A stretch of 64,000 bases of DNA, from the NCBI RefSeq assembly GCF_900119385.1, contig NZ_FPKO01000009.1:62001-126000 (forward strand). The letters are read 5' to 3'. Below the pieces are notes generated by a model, which saw only the letters and a program-made list of their open reading frames with translations, ran no database searches and was not told where the DNA came from. This document shows, one piece after another, positions 16,961-24,767 of this stretch (position 1 is the first letter of the stretch; each line of letters begins with the position of its first letter). The translations under genes were made by a program, and so were the position numbers. Origin of the DNA: Thermophilibacter mediterraneus. Its GTDB lineage: Bacteria > Actinomycetota > Coriobacteriia > Coriobacteriales > Atopobiaceae.

Positions 16961-17773
16961 CTAGGCCTCGAGATACGCGGCGACGATCTCGTCGTACTCC
17001 CCGCTCTCGCGGATGTTGGCGAGGCCGGCGTTGAACATCTCGAGCAGGTCGGCGTTCTGGCCCTTGAGCACGGCGAAGGCGTAGGGGGTGGCGAACTCCT
17101 CCTCCTCGGTGGCGATCACGGTGAGCCCGTTGCCCTGCGCCACGCCGTAGGCCATGACGGGGTAGTCCTCGAAGCAGGCGGCGGAGTTGCCGGTGAGGAC
17201 GTCCTGGTACATCATGTCGGAGTCGGTGAAGTAGGTGATGGTGAGCCCGTACTCCTCGGCGATGGACTCGGCCCAGCTAGCGCTCTGCGTGGCCGTCTTG
17301 CAGGCGACGGTCTGGCCGCGAAGGTCCTCGAGGCTCTGGTAGTCCCCGCCGTCGCGCGCGGCCGCGCAGACGTAGGAGTCGTAGTAGGGGTCAGAGAAGT
17401 CGTAGCTCTCCTGACGCTCCTCGGTGATGGACATGCCGGCGATGACGCCGTCGGCCTGGTTGGACTCGAGGGCGGCGCAGGCGGCCTCGAAGCCGAGGGA
17501 GTTGACGTCATAGGCAAAGCCCTGGTCGGCGGCGACGGCGGCGAGGATGTCCATGTCGATGCCCACGAACTCGCCCGCCTCGTTGGTGAACTCGAACGGC
17601 GCGAAGGTGGTGTCGGTGGCGATGATGTAGGTCGTGCCCGAGGTGTCGTCGGAGGCGGCGCTGGCGTCATCGGTGGTGCCGGAGTCAGCGGAGTTGCAGG
17701 CCACGAGGCCCAGGACGGAGACGGCGCCACCAGCGATGCCGAGGAACGTGCGACGAGAGACGGAAGCGGACAT
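16961..17773 (-). CDS. polar amino-acid ABC transporter, substrate-binding lipoprotein
   Basis: A 270-residue extracellular binding protein. The signal region has both a twin-arginine-like SRRTFLG and a lipobox LVAC, so it may be exported folded and lipid-anchored. A Ser/Thr/Asp linker precedes the family-3 solute-binding fold with APFEFTNEAGEFVGIDMDI near residue 60 and DPYYDS about residue 125. The ligand is likely a polar amino acid (Gln, His, Arg or Cys type). Start: ATG seven bases after GGAGGAG. It is the first gene of the importer operon. Confidence 0.9.
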   Translation of the reverse strand: MSASVSRRTFLGIAGGAVSVLGLVACNSADSGTTDDASAASDDTSGTTYIIATDTTFAPFEFTNEAGEFVGIDMDILAAVAADQGFAYDVNSLGFEAACAALESNQADGVIAGMSITEERQESYDFSDPYYDSYVCAAARDGGDYQSLEDLRGQTVACKTATQSASWAESIAEEYGLTITYFTDSDMMYQDVLTGNSAACFEDYPVMAYGVAQGNGLTVIATEEEEFATPYAFAVLKGQNADLLEMFNAGLANIRESGEYDEIVAAYLEA

Positions 17774-17803
17774 GGCAACTCCTCCTTTGGAAAATGCTCG
17801 CAA

Positions 17804-17831
17804 CGAAAAAGGGCCCCGCGCCTGCGAGGCC
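17804..17831 (-). terminator. leader terminator upstream of the binding-protein gene
   Basis: On the minus strand GGCCTCGC and GCGGGGCC pair around AGGC, followed by CTTTTTCG. It ends about 30 bases before the start codon. CTCGCA in the first arm can instead pair with TGCGAG just after the T-run, so two exclusive structures are possible, as in attenuation. Upstream bases 17832-18073 are GC-rich and structured but match no aptamer I know. Confidence 0.6.
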
Positions 17832-18073
17832 GCTCCTGTACTGTAGCTGAGCGTTATTTCGGTTCCTTTAACACTTTGCAGCAAAGTCCCACAGCGAACC
17901 GGGCTCCACTCCGGAGCGCGGCCGCTGGGGCCCGCGACGCCCTCCACCACGCAGCGCTCGGTGATGGCCGCGCCCTCGCCTCTCAGGGGTAGGGCAGACG
18001 TCAGTGGGCTCCGGGCAACCGAAGCCCAGAGCACGTGAAGAAGCTGTCCAGATCGGGAGGGTCCGCAGCCACG

Positions 18074-18571
18074 CTAGTCTGACGACCTGACCGGCACCCA
18101 GACCTCGCTGTAGGCGGTGCCGTCGGCGCGGACGCGGCAGAACGAGAACATCCTGAACCCGTCGAGCTCGTAGGGGGCCGTCGCGAGCCACGTGCCGTAG
18201 ATGTCCGCCGTCGCCTGCTGCATGGCCTCGGGGAAGGGGCCGTCGCTCGGGAAGACCGCCCACGTGCCAGCCGCCGCCTCGAGCGTCGCGAGCCCCGCGC
18301 CGACCTCGGCCGCGGGACGCGTGGTGAGCACGCCAATCAGGTGCGTGAGCTCGCCCTCCTCGCGCTGGAAGTCGGTGTCGGAGTCCCACGAGACGTTCAC
18401 CACCTCGCGCGGGTCGAGGTCCATGAGGCGACGCATCTCCGCGCGCTGCGTCTCAGTGATGCCCTCGGCGAGCCGCGCGATCGCCGGGTTCTCGCCCTCG
18501 TACTGCAGGGGCACCCGCGCCGACACGCCCGCGAAGCGAAACGTCGGCATGTCCACGATTCGGTACTCCAC
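18074..18571 (-). CDS. GyrI-like/AraC effector-binding domain protein
   Basis: A 165-residue stand-alone effector-binding domain of the GyrI/SOUL-like fold, without an HTH. It has VPLQYEGENPAIARLAEGI near residue 25-45 and the alternating pattern ending YSEVWVPV typical of the family C-terminus. These domains bind small hydrophobic ligands; a specific role cannot be read. The start is the GTG giving VEYRIVDMP, five bases after GGGAGG. A TACCAT -10 lies 33 bases upstream. Confidence 0.75.
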   Translation of the reverse strand: MEYRIVDMPTFRFAGVSARVPLQYEGENPAIARLAEGITETQRAEMRRLMDLDPREVVNVSWDSDTDFQREEGELTHLIGVLTTRPAAEVGAGLATLEAAAGTWAVFPSDGPFPEAMQQATADIYGTWLATAPYELDGFRMFSFCRVRADGTAYSEVWVPVRSSD

Positions 18572-18603
18572 GGAACCTCCCTTGCCCCACATGCTGGCCT
18601 CCC

Positions 18604-18613
18604 ATGGTAGCGC
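18604..18613 (-). promoter_or_regulatory. -10 element GCGCTACCAT
   Basis: The same ten bases occur ahead of three other minus-strand genes here (GrpB, Ogt, Fe-S reductase), 26-55 bases before the start codons. Confidence 0.45.
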
Positions 18614-18667
18614 TTGAGGCCGCCGGGTCTTCTCGCCCGCGTCGCCTTTGTCTCCGTTCATCGGAGT

Positions 18668-18733
18668 ATGCAAAGTTTACTTGTCATAGAATGCAAAGCG
18701 TACTATGCTTATCTTGCAAAGCGCGCTTGTCAT
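18668..18733. promoter_or_regulatory. three 23-bp-spaced operator repeats ahead of the Xre gene
   Basis: Three direct copies of WTGCAAAGYGYRCTTGTCAT begin at 18668, 18691 and 18714, a regular 23-bp spacing (about two helical turns). The middle copy is changed at its 3' end. They cover the promoter of the Xre-membrane-protein operon, so they are probably autoregulatory sites. Confidence 0.6.
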
Positions 18734-18764
18734 TTTTGCAGCCGTCGACCGAGGAGGCGATGCC

Positions 18765-18974
18765 GTGCGAACGAGGATCAAGGAGCTGCGTCGGGAGCGG
18801 AGGCTCTCCCAGGCCGAGCTTGCCGACGCCGTGGGCACCACGCGCCAGACCATCACCTCCATCGAGGTGGGCAGGTACACGGCCTCACTGCCGCTCGCCC
18901 ACAAGATCGCCCGCTACTTCGGGCTCACCATCGAGGAGGTCTTTGACTTTTCCGAGATAGACGAGGAGCTGTGA
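18765..18974 (+). CDS. Xre-family transcriptional regulator (short)
   Basis: A 69-residue Cro/CI-type helix-turn-helix protein, nearly all HTH (residues about 5-58), with AELADAVGTTRQTITSIE as the recognition region. The GTG start lies seven bases after GAGGAGG. Small regulators of this type usually pair with a membrane protein in the same operon, as here. Three operator-like repeats precede it. Confidence 0.85.
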   Translation: MRTRIKELRRERRLSQAELADAVGTTRQTITSIEVGRYTASLPLAHKIARYFGLTIEEVFDFSEIDEEL

Positions 18975-18979
18975 TTCAC

Positions 18980-19540
18980 ATGAGCAAGCTTGACACCCTG
19001 CGCCGCGGCCTCGACCTCTTCCCCGGCGAGAAGGACCCCGCGCCCGGACGCTCCCTCGACGCCATGCGCGCGGACGCACGGCGCCGCCTGGGCCGCGAGA
19101 GCGCCTCGGTGGCCGTCATCTGCGCCTCGATCGTCGCCCTGAGCGTCCTCGCGGTGACCGAGAGCCTGCCTGCCCTGCGCGGCAGCACGCTCTCGTCCAG
19201 CTTCCTGGGCGGCGTCCTCATGGGCCTCTTCTGCGTCGCGGGCGTCGTCAGCGTCCGCCAGGTCGCGGCGCTCAGGCGCGCGCTCGCAGACGAGCGGGAG
19301 CTCCGCCGCTACTATGCGCGCGAGAACGACGAGCTCACGGCCCACATGGAGCGCGAGGTGGCACGAACGTTCGTGCGGGCCATCCCCGCCCTCGCCGTGG
19401 TGGCGATCTTCGCTGGGGCGCTCGTGAGCTTCGAGGCGATGGCGGCCGTGGCGGCGACGCTCGTCTTCCTCTCGCTGGCGCTGCTCGCCGTCAAGCTCTC
19501 GTACCGGGCGCGCTTCCGCGCGGAGGCCGAGACCGAGTAG
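18980..19540 (+). CDS. small integral membrane protein paired with the Xre regulator
   Basis: A 186-residue protein with four predicted helices, in two pairs (about 43-90 and 130-175), separated by a charged helical stretch. The family is not named with confidence. A GTG at 18971 overlapping the HTH stop (GTGA) is an alternative start and would couple translation. Its C-terminal 50 residues match a frameshifted fragment at 54649-54811, showing a second, decayed copy. Confidence 0.7.
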   Translation: MSKLDTLRRGLDLFPGEKDPAPGRSLDAMRADARRRLGRESASVAVICASIVALSVLAVTESLPALRGSTLSSSFLGGVLMGLFCVAGVVSVRQVAALRRALADERELRRYYARENDELTAHMEREVARTFVRAIPALAVVAIFAGALVSFEAMAAVAATLVFLSLALLAVKLSYRARFRAEAETE

Positions 19541-19548
19541 CGCGCCCT

Positions 19549-19709
19549 GCCCGCTGCCGGCCGCTGCCGGCCGCACAATTCCGGAAATGTGCGCCAGCGG
19601 ACGAGCGTCGGGGGACAAAAGCCCTGTTGGAGGTTCTTCTCGCTTAAGAAAACGCCGTCGTAGCAGGCCGCATTTCGCACAGTTCCGGAATTGTTCGGCC
19701 GGCAGCGGG
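19549..19709. repeat. palindromic intergenic element, CACAATTCCGG family
   Basis: Outer arms CCCGCTGCCGGCC and GGCCGGCAGCGGG flank inner CGCACAATTCCGGAAATGTG and CGCACAGTTCCGGAATTG. The central part carries GTTCTTCTC, the reverse of GAGAAGAAC. It fills most of the 344-bp gap between two regulator loci; a related element is at 38684-38830. The rest (19710-19884) shows only the next gene's ribosome site. Confidence 0.7.
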
Positions 19710-19884
19710 CGACGTCTGGAACCCTTCAACCGAGAAGCACAAGCCGGGTTCGCACGCTCGATGCCGGCAGGAGGCCAAAGGAAGGGCCCGCTCCGTCGCC
19801 TCGTCCCGCGCAACGAAGCGTTGCTTGGAGCGGGGCCTCCGTGCGGCGATACTGGTGCCAGCAACCAAGCCGAAGGGAGGCCTC

Positions 19885-20334
19885 ATGGCCATCAAGGACG
19901 TGCTGCCCCGCCTGCGCCGCGAGCGCGGGCTCACGCAGGAGGAGCTGGCTCGCAGGCTCTACATCACCCGCCAGGCCGTGAGCCGCTGGGAGCGCGGAGA
20001 GACCACGCCGGGGATCGACATGACCAAGCTCATCGCGCGCGAGCTCGACGTCCCCGTGACCGAGCTGCTGGAGATGCCCGAGCACTACTGCCAGAGCTGC
20101 GGCATGATGTTCACCGGACCCGACCAGCTCGGGCACGACGCGGACGGCGCCGAGAACCCCGACTTCTGCCGCTGGTGCTACGACGGCGGCTCCTACACCT
20201 ACGAGACCACGATGGACGAGATGATCGAGGACTGCGCGCCGCGCATGGCCGAGGCGATGGGCTGGACCGTGGACGAGAGCGCGTCGCTTCTGGGCGCGGT
20301 GCTGCCCACCCTCGAGCGCTGGCGCGACGCGTAG
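19885..20334 (+). CDS. Xre regulator with zinc-ribbon domain
   Basis: A 149-residue protein. Residues about 5-60 are an HTH (EELARRLYITRQAVSRWE). Residues about 68-105 carry a zinc-ribbon-like region with Cys pairs YCQSCGMMF and FCRWCYDGG, resembling the putative zinc ribbon domain often attached to such regulators. The C-terminal part is helical. Start: ATG after AAGGGAGG. It probably senses or binds a metal, or is a structural zinc protein; the target is unknown. Confidence 0.8.
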   Translation: MAIKDVLPRLRRERGLTQEELARRLYITRQAVSRWERGETTPGIDMTKLIARELDVPVTELLEMPEHYCQSCGMMFTGPDQLGHDADGAENPDFCRWCYDGGSYTYETTMDEMIEDCAPRMAEAMGWTVDESASLLGAVLPTLERWRDA

Positions 20335-20364
20335 GGCAACGGGGCGAGAAGGACGTCGGGTCGT

Positions 20365-20931
20365 CTACGCGCCGGCAAAGTAGGGGCACACGCCCGCAAG
20401 GCACGCGCCGTTGCGGCCGGAGACCGCGCAGCGCGGCTCGGAGGCGGCAGGCGCGAGCTCCACGCCGAGCAGGCGCTCGAACCACGGGACCGCACCGCGC
20501 ACGGCGATGCGGGCGTCGCGCTTGCAGCAGCGCGGGGCACCCGCCTCCGCGATCGCTCGCAGCAGGTCGGAGACCATGAGCTGGCACTCGCTCCAGCCCT
20601 CGGGCTTAAGCGGGGCGTTCTCCAGCAGGATCGCGAGCGCCATGCCGCACGACGCCGCCGCGCCGCACACGCCCCAGCGCGCGCACGCCGCGCCAGGAAC
20701 CGCTCCCGAGCGCGCCCGGAGCTCTGCGAGCTGCGCGGGCAGGTCCCCCTCCCCACGTGCGTTGCGAACGCAGGTAACGAGCGCTGCCCCCACCAGATAG
20801 TGATGCACAGGCCCGAAGGCGTCGCACTCCGGCGCCGCCATGAGCTCCTCGAGGAGGTCGGCGGGGCTCAGCGCGTCGCTCTTCTCGCAGGTTCTTGTCG
20901 CCCAGGCGTACGCCTCCTGCTGGTCGCTCAT
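20365..20931 (-). CDS. DUF5714-type Cys-rich protein
   Basis: A 188-residue cytoplasmic protein. The core CGAAASCGMALAILLENAPL near residue 95 matches the DUF5714/C-GCAxxG type. Further Cys residues (SECQLM, RCCKRDA and the C-terminal GACLAGVCPYF) suggest metal or Fe-S binding. It is divergently transcribed from the ArsR-ATPase gene with a shared 100-bp promoter holding two operator copies. The function is not established. Confidence 0.7.
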   Translation of the reverse strand: MSDQQEAYAWATRTCEKSDALSPADLLEELMAAPECDAFGPVHHYLVGAALVTCVRNARGEGDLPAQLAELRARSGAVPGAACARWGVCGAAASCGMALAILLENAPLKPEGWSECQLMVSDLLRAIAEAGAPRCCKRDARIAVRGAVPWFERLLGVELAPAASEPRCAVSGRNGACLAGVCPYFAGA

Positions 20932-20944
20932 TGCGCCCCTCCAT

Positions 20945-20999
20945 ATCGATGATTATCAATATATAGGAGAGTGTATACTCTGCATCGACGTTTATCAAT
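20945..20999. promoter_or_regulatory. paired ArsR-type operators in the divergent promoter
   Basis: Two copies of ATCGAYGWTTATCAAT, at 20945-20960 and 20984-20999, flank the promoter. Their A+T-rich palindromic centres resemble ArsR/SmtB sites. They are well placed to control both divergent genes. Confidence 0.65.
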
Positions 21000-21032
21000 C
21001 TGTTGGGCAGGGAGAGCGCGAAGGGAGCCACC

Positions 21033-21887
21033 ATGGGCGTCACGTTGGGGGATACCGACAATCGCGATGGGCTCGCCACGGACGCGCTCAAGGCGCTCGC
21101 GGACGAGAGGCGCCTCGCCGTCCTGCGCATGCTCTCCCAGGCCAACGAGCTCTGCGCCTGTAGGCTGCTCGAGCGCCTCGACATCAGCCAGCCCACGCTC
21201 TCCCACCACATGGCGCTGCTCGTCTCCGCGGGCCTCGTCAGCGCGGAGCGCCACGGCCGCTGGACGCACTACCGCCTCCGCCGCGAGCGCGTGGCGCAGC
21301 TCGCCGCCGCGCTCGGCGGGCTCTGCGGCGCAGGGGCGGCAGGGCAGGACGAGACCGAGCCCGCCGCCGCGCGCAAGACCCTCTACCTCGTCGGCGGCCC
21401 GATGGGCGTCGGCAAGTCGACCGTGTGCCGCGAGCTCAACCGCATGCTGCCGCGCTCGGTCCTTCTCGACGGGGACTGGTGCTGGCAGGCGGACCCCTTC
21501 CAGGTCACGCCCGAGACAAAGGCGCTGGTGCTCGACAACGTCTGCCACGCGCTCGGCAACTTCCTGCGCTGCGGCGCCTACGAGAACGTGGTCTTTGGGT
21601 GGGTGATGCACGAGCGGGCGATCGTCGAGGAGATTCTCGCGCGCCTGCCGATCGCCGAGTGCGGGGCGCGGGTGCGCTGGGTCTCGCTCGTGGCGAGCGA
21701 GGAGGAGCTGCGCGGACGCATCGAGCGGGACGTGGACGCCGGGCTGCGCGAGGCGGACGCGGTGAAGCGCGCCCTCGCCTACCTGCCGCTCTACCGGGAG
21801 CTCGGCTCCGAGCTCGTGGACACCACCGGGCGCTCGCCCCGCGAGGTGGCGGAGCTCGTCACGGGCGTCGCGCACAAGGGCCGCTAG
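21033..21887 (+). CDS. ArsR-family regulator fused to a P-loop ATPase/kinase-like domain
   Basis: A 284-residue fusion. Residues about 8-95 are an ArsR winged helix with ELCACRLLERLDISQPTLSHHM, whose Cys pair matches the metal-site position of thiol-sensing ArsR proteins. Residues about 112-280 are a nucleotide-kinase-like domain with Walker A GGPMGVGKST. A regulator carrying its own ATPase is uncommon. It faces the DUF5714 gene, so the pair may form a small sensing module. Start: ATG after AAGGGAG. The ligand is unknown. Confidence 0.8.
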   Translation: MGVTLGDTDNRDGLATDALKALADERRLAVLRMLSQANELCACRLLERLDISQPTLSHHMALLVSAGLVSAERHGRWTHYRLRRERVAQLAAALGGLCGAGAAGQDETEPAAARKTLYLVGGPMGVGKSTVCRELNRMLPRSVLLDGDWCWQADPFQVTPETKALVLDNVCHALGNFLRCGAYENVVFGWVMHERAIVEEILARLPIAECGARVRWVSLVASEEELRGRIERDVDAGLREADAVKRALAYLPLYRELGSELVDTTGRSPREVAELVTGVAHKGR

Positions 21888-22040
21888 GCGCCCGGCGCCA
21901 TGCGCTCGTCCGCCCACCACCCCGGCACCAGCTCGCCGAGCCGGACCACGCGTCGCGACTCGTAGTCAAGAAGCACCTCGACCTCCCGCGCCTCGGGGTC
22001 GAGCTGCATCATGAGCTCCCGGCACGCGCCGGGCGGCGAG
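21884..22040 (-). pseudogene. 3' remnant of a cytidine-deaminase-like gene
   Basis: In a different frame from grpB, the minus strand encodes GACRELMMQLD, then VLLDYESRRVVRLGELVPGW and a stop at 21884. This matches the C-terminal half of cytidine/blasticidin-deaminase-like proteins, where the zinc motif is PCGACRE. Here the residue before GACRE is Pro, not Cys, and there is no upstream homology, so only the 3' end survives. It abuts the end of grpB. Confidence 0.6.
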
Positions 22041-22574
22041 GTAGAGGCGGTCCCACGCGTCGTCGTAGCACGCGAGCGCCCGCGCCTCCAGCGCGCGCAC
22101 GAAGCGGTCCTTGCCGTCGCAGTAGCCCTCGATGTCGTACGGAAAGCGCCGCGCGAGGGAGCGCTTGAGGGCAGCGTACTCGTCACGCGCGCCCTCGTGA
22201 GAGCGCAGGTAGTCGCAGAGCGCCAGGTGACGGGCGACATTCTCCCGGTCGCCCGCGTCAAAGACGTGGACCTGGTGCGTACGCTCGTCGCCGCCCTTGC
22301 GAAAGTAGCGCCGCCCCGGGATGCCGAACTCGCCGAGGCACTCGTAGCCCAGCTCGCGCATGCGCGGCTCCGCGGCGTCGACCTCCTCGAGGCTGCGCGC
22401 CGCCACGAGCACGTCCACGACCGGCTTGGCGGCAAGGCCCGGCACCGACGTGCTCCCGATGTGCCATATCGCGAGCGCCGCCTCGCCGAGCGCGCCGCAA
22501 AGCCGGTCGCGCTCCTCCCGAAAGCGCTGCGGCCAGGACGGGTCGTAGTCAACGACGGTGACGTGCTGGGGCAT
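21966..22574 (-). CDS. GrpB-family nucleotidyltransferase-like protein
   Basis: A 202-residue GrpB/UPF0157 protein: YDPSWPQRF near residue 10, HIGSTSVPGLAAKPVVDVLV about residue 38-57 (the NTP-transferase-like core), and RFPYDIEGYCDGKDRFV near residue 145. The family can resemble minimal nucleotidyltransferases; the substrate is unknown. The last 30 residues (from about RRVPGAHD) are out-of-frame translation of a deaminase remnant, so the native C-terminus has been replaced. A GCGCTACCAT promoter word lies 55 bases upstream. Confidence 0.8.
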   Translation of the reverse strand: MPQHVTVVDYDPSWPQRFREERDRLCGALGEAALAIWHIGSTSVPGLAAKPVVDVLVAARSLEEVDAAEPRMRELGYECLGEFGIPGRRYFRKGGDERTHQVHVFDAGDRENVARHLALCDYLRSHEGARDEYAALKRSLARRFPYDIEGYCDGKDRFVRALEARALACYDDAWDRLYLAARRVPGAHDAARPRGAGGRGAS

Positions 22575-22678
22575 GGGGGCATCGCTCCTCTCGCGTCGCG
22601 CGCGGCTTGGATTGGCGTGTTCCGCAGATGGTAGCGCTTTCGTCGCACGACATCCAAAACGACGCGACCCATTGTGGC

Positions 22679-22698
22679 TACATATTGTACAATGTAGC
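22679..22698. promoter_or_regulatory. operator of the Phd-PIN module
   Basis: CTACATATTGTACAATGTAG is an almost perfect 20-bp palindrome immediately upstream of the antitoxin ribosome site, typical of an antitoxin-bound operator. Confidence 0.65.
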
Positions 22699-22726
22699 TA
22701 CAATAGGAGGTGCAAGGAGGTGCACC

Positions 22727-23008
22727 ATGAGCGAGCCTGTCGGCGTGCGCGAGGCAAAGAACCGGTTCAGCGAGCTGACCACGGAGGTCAACGCGTCCGG
22801 CGTGCCCCTGACCGTGCTGAGGAACAACCGGCCCTGGGTCGTCATCTACCCTGCCGACGAGGCGGCGGCGAGCCGTCGCGAGCGGCTCGAGCGCTTCCGA
22901 CGGCTCACGCAGGCCATCGAGGCCGATGCGGCGACCGAGCCAGCGTGGGACCCCTCCGTCTCCGACCGGGACCTTCTCAATGCGGAGCGGGCGAGCCGCT
23001 TTGACTAG
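22727..23008 (+). CDS. Phd/YefM-type antitoxin
   Basis: A 93-residue antitoxin. The N-terminal Phd/YefM fold reads GVREAKNRFSELTTEVNASG (residues about 5-24) and VLRNNRPWVVIYPADE (about 30-45). The charged helical C-terminus would wrap the toxin. It overlaps the PIN-domain gene and has a palindromic operator in its promoter. Start: ATG with a consensus AAGGAGG. Confidence 0.85.
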   Translation: MSEPVGVREAKNRFSELTTEVNASGVPLTVLRNNRPWVVIYPADEAAASRRERLERFRRLTQAIEADAATEPAWDPSVSDRDLLNAERASRFD

Positions 23009-23420
23009 GATCGTCCTCGACACCAATATCGTGCTCGACTATCTGAGCGCCACGAGGCCTCGTCACCTCGATGCCGTCGACCTGCTGGAAAGCCTCCTGT
23101 CGTCAGGGGACGTCAGGGCGGTCGTTCCCGCCGGCAGCATCAAAGACGCCTACTACATCCTCTGCCGGCATTACCGCAACGAGAAGATCGTGCGCTCACG
23201 GATCGACGACTTCAGGAGGCTCGTCGACGTCGCCGAGCTCACGGTTCCCGTGCTCGACGCGGCGTTCTCCTCCGACGAGCCCGACCTCGAGGACGCCATC
23301 GTGCGCTCGACGGCCGAGCTGCTGGGGGCGAAGGCCATCGTCACACGCGACGCCACCGCCTACGCCCGCTCGTCGGTGCCCAGCATGGACGCGCGGACGT
23401 ACTGCTCGCAGCAACCGTAG
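23001..23420 (+). CDS. PIN-domain ribonuclease toxin
   Basis: A 139-residue PIN toxin. Acidic residues for metal-dependent RNA cleavage are Asp in RIVLDTNIVLDYL near the start, Glu/Asp in EPDLEDAIV and Asp in IVTRDATAY. I propose a TTG start whose codon lies in the antitoxin stop region (TTGACTAG), giving the canonical N-terminus. An ATG at 22980 would add seven residues but lacks a ribosome site. Translation is probably coupled to the antitoxin. Confidence 0.8.
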   Translation: MTRIVLDTNIVLDYLSATRPRHLDAVDLLESLLSSGDVRAVVPAGSIKDAYYILCRHYRNEKIVRSRIDDFRRLVDVAELTVPVLDAAFSSDEPDLEDAIVRSTAELLGAKAIVTRDATAYARSSVPSMDARTYCSQQP

Positions 23421-23457
23421 ACAGCCCCTTCCCGGACGCCCCGCGTCGCCGTCCCGC

Positions 23458-23465
23458 GCGCTACA
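23458..23465 (+). promoter_or_regulatory. -10 element for the DUF2200 gene
   Basis: GCTACACT lies about 35 bases ahead of the DUF2200 start codon. Confidence 0.4.
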
Positions 23466-23499
23466 CTGGGCCCACGTCCACACCACGGAAGGAGGCACC

Positions 23500-23850
23500 A
23501 TGCCGCGCACGCCCATCGCAAGGATGTCGCTCGCCAAGGTCTACCCGCTGCTCGTCCAGAAGGCCGAGCGCAAAGGGCGGACGCGCGAGGAGGTCGACGA
23601 GGTGACCTGCTGGCTCACCGGCTACGACGTCGCCGGCCTGGAGCGCCAGATCGCCGCGGGAGTGGACTACGAGACGTTCTTCTCGGAGGCGCCCGCGCTC
23701 AACCCCAACAGGACGCTCATCACCGGCAAGGTCTGCGGCGTAGACGTTGCCGCCATCTCCGACCCCGTGGAGCAGAACGCCCGCTACCTCGACAAGCTCG
23801 TCGACGAGCTCGCCCGCGGGCGCGCCATGGAGAAGATCCTGCGCTCGTAG
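23500..23850 (+). CDS. DUF2200-family protein
   Basis: A 116-residue cytoplasmic protein of the DUF2200 family. It shows ARMSLAKVYPLLVQKAERKG near residue 7-26, VTCWLTGYD about residue 40, and PNRTLITGKVCGVDVA and VEQNARYLDKLVDELARG toward the end. The family is small and often horizontally spread, with unknown function. Start: ATG after AAGGAGG. It is monocistronic. Confidence 0.85.
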   Translation: MPRTPIARMSLAKVYPLLVQKAERKGRTREEVDEVTCWLTGYDVAGLERQIAAGVDYETFFSEAPALNPNRTLITGKVCGVDVAAISDPVEQNARYLDKLVDELARGRAMEKILRS

Positions 23851-23960
23851 CCGACGCATGCGTTTCCGCAGGTAGATGCCCACTCGACTAACGGTCGATT
23901 GACGTGTGGGAGGCCGCGGCGCAGCATCGTGGTCACGTTCCGACCCAGGAGGGAGACCAC

Positions 23961-24746
23961 ATGGCAGACGACCCAAAGCCGAGCGAGCCGAAGGTCCCGC
24001 AGCTCGACGCCGCCACCCTCGGCTCCTTTGTCGCCCGCGTCCGCGCCGAGCGCGGGCTCACGCAGCGACAGCTCGCCGAGCGCCTCTACGTCAGCGACAA
24101 GACCGTGAGCAAGTGGGAGCGTGGGCTCAGCCTGCCGAGCGTCCCTTTGCTCATGCCGCTCGCCGACGCGCTCGGCCTCTCCATCTCCGAGCTCATGGCC
24201 TGCGAGGAAGCGCCGCACGAGGAGCGCCTGGGGCGCGCGGAGGCCGACCGGCTCATCGCCGCCTCGCTCGACCTCTCGGGCGCGACGCTCACCGGGCGGC
24301 AGCGGGCGCTGCGGTGCGCCGCCTTTGCGGCGACGGTCACCGTCTGGGGCCTGCTCACCGCGCGCGTGGTCTTCTCGCGTGAGCTGGACCAGCTCCTCTC
24401 GGGCCTCGCCGACCCGGCCGTCGCCGGAGGCCTCCTCATGCTCGTGGCGCTGGCGTGGTTCTCGTTCTTCTGCCACGAGACCCTGCCCGGATACTACGAC
24501 GAGAACCGCATCTCCTTCGTGACGCAGGGCCCCTTCCGCATGAACCTCGGCTGCCTCATGCGCGTCCACAACGGCAACTGGCCCGCCATCTGCCGCGCGG
24601 CCCGCTGGTCGGCCGCAGCGGCGGCGGTCCTGCTGCCGGCGCTCGAGCTTGCGCTGGGAGACGTCCTGCCCAACACCACGGTCGGGCTTCTCGGCTGCGC
24701 GGTCTTCTTCGTGCCGATCCTCGTGGCGGGCAAGCTGAACGAGTAG
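23961..24746 (+). CDS. Xre regulator with membrane domain
   Basis: A 261-residue protein. Residues about 18-80 form an HTH (QLAERLYVSDKTVSKWE). The C-terminal half has four predicted membrane helices (about 112-132, 152-170, 210-228, 238-256). The last is followed by KLNE. Such membrane-tethered Xre proteins may sense envelope conditions. Start: ATG after GGAGGGAGACC. Upstream, GCCCAC...GTGTGGG around 23879-23910 can form a hairpin, perhaps the end of the DUF2200 transcript. Confidence 0.8.
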   Translation: MADDPKPSEPKVPQLDAATLGSFVARVRAERGLTQRQLAERLYVSDKTVSKWERGLSLPSVPLLMPLADALGLSISELMACEEAPHEERLGRAEADRLIAASLDLSGATLTGRQRALRCAAFAATVTVWGLLTARVVFSRELDQLLSGLADPAVAGGLLMLVALAWFSFFCHETLPGYYDENRISFVTQGPFRMNLGCLMRVHNGNWPAICRAARWSAAAAAVLLPALELALGDVLPNTTVGLLGCAVFFVPILVAGKLNE

Positions 24747-24767
24747 CGAGGGGGGCGCGTCCTGCCA

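Noticed and set aside
17832-18073. T-box or SAM-type riboswitch in the ABC leader
   Set aside because: The diagnostic T-box (ACCGCG) and SAM cores are not present.
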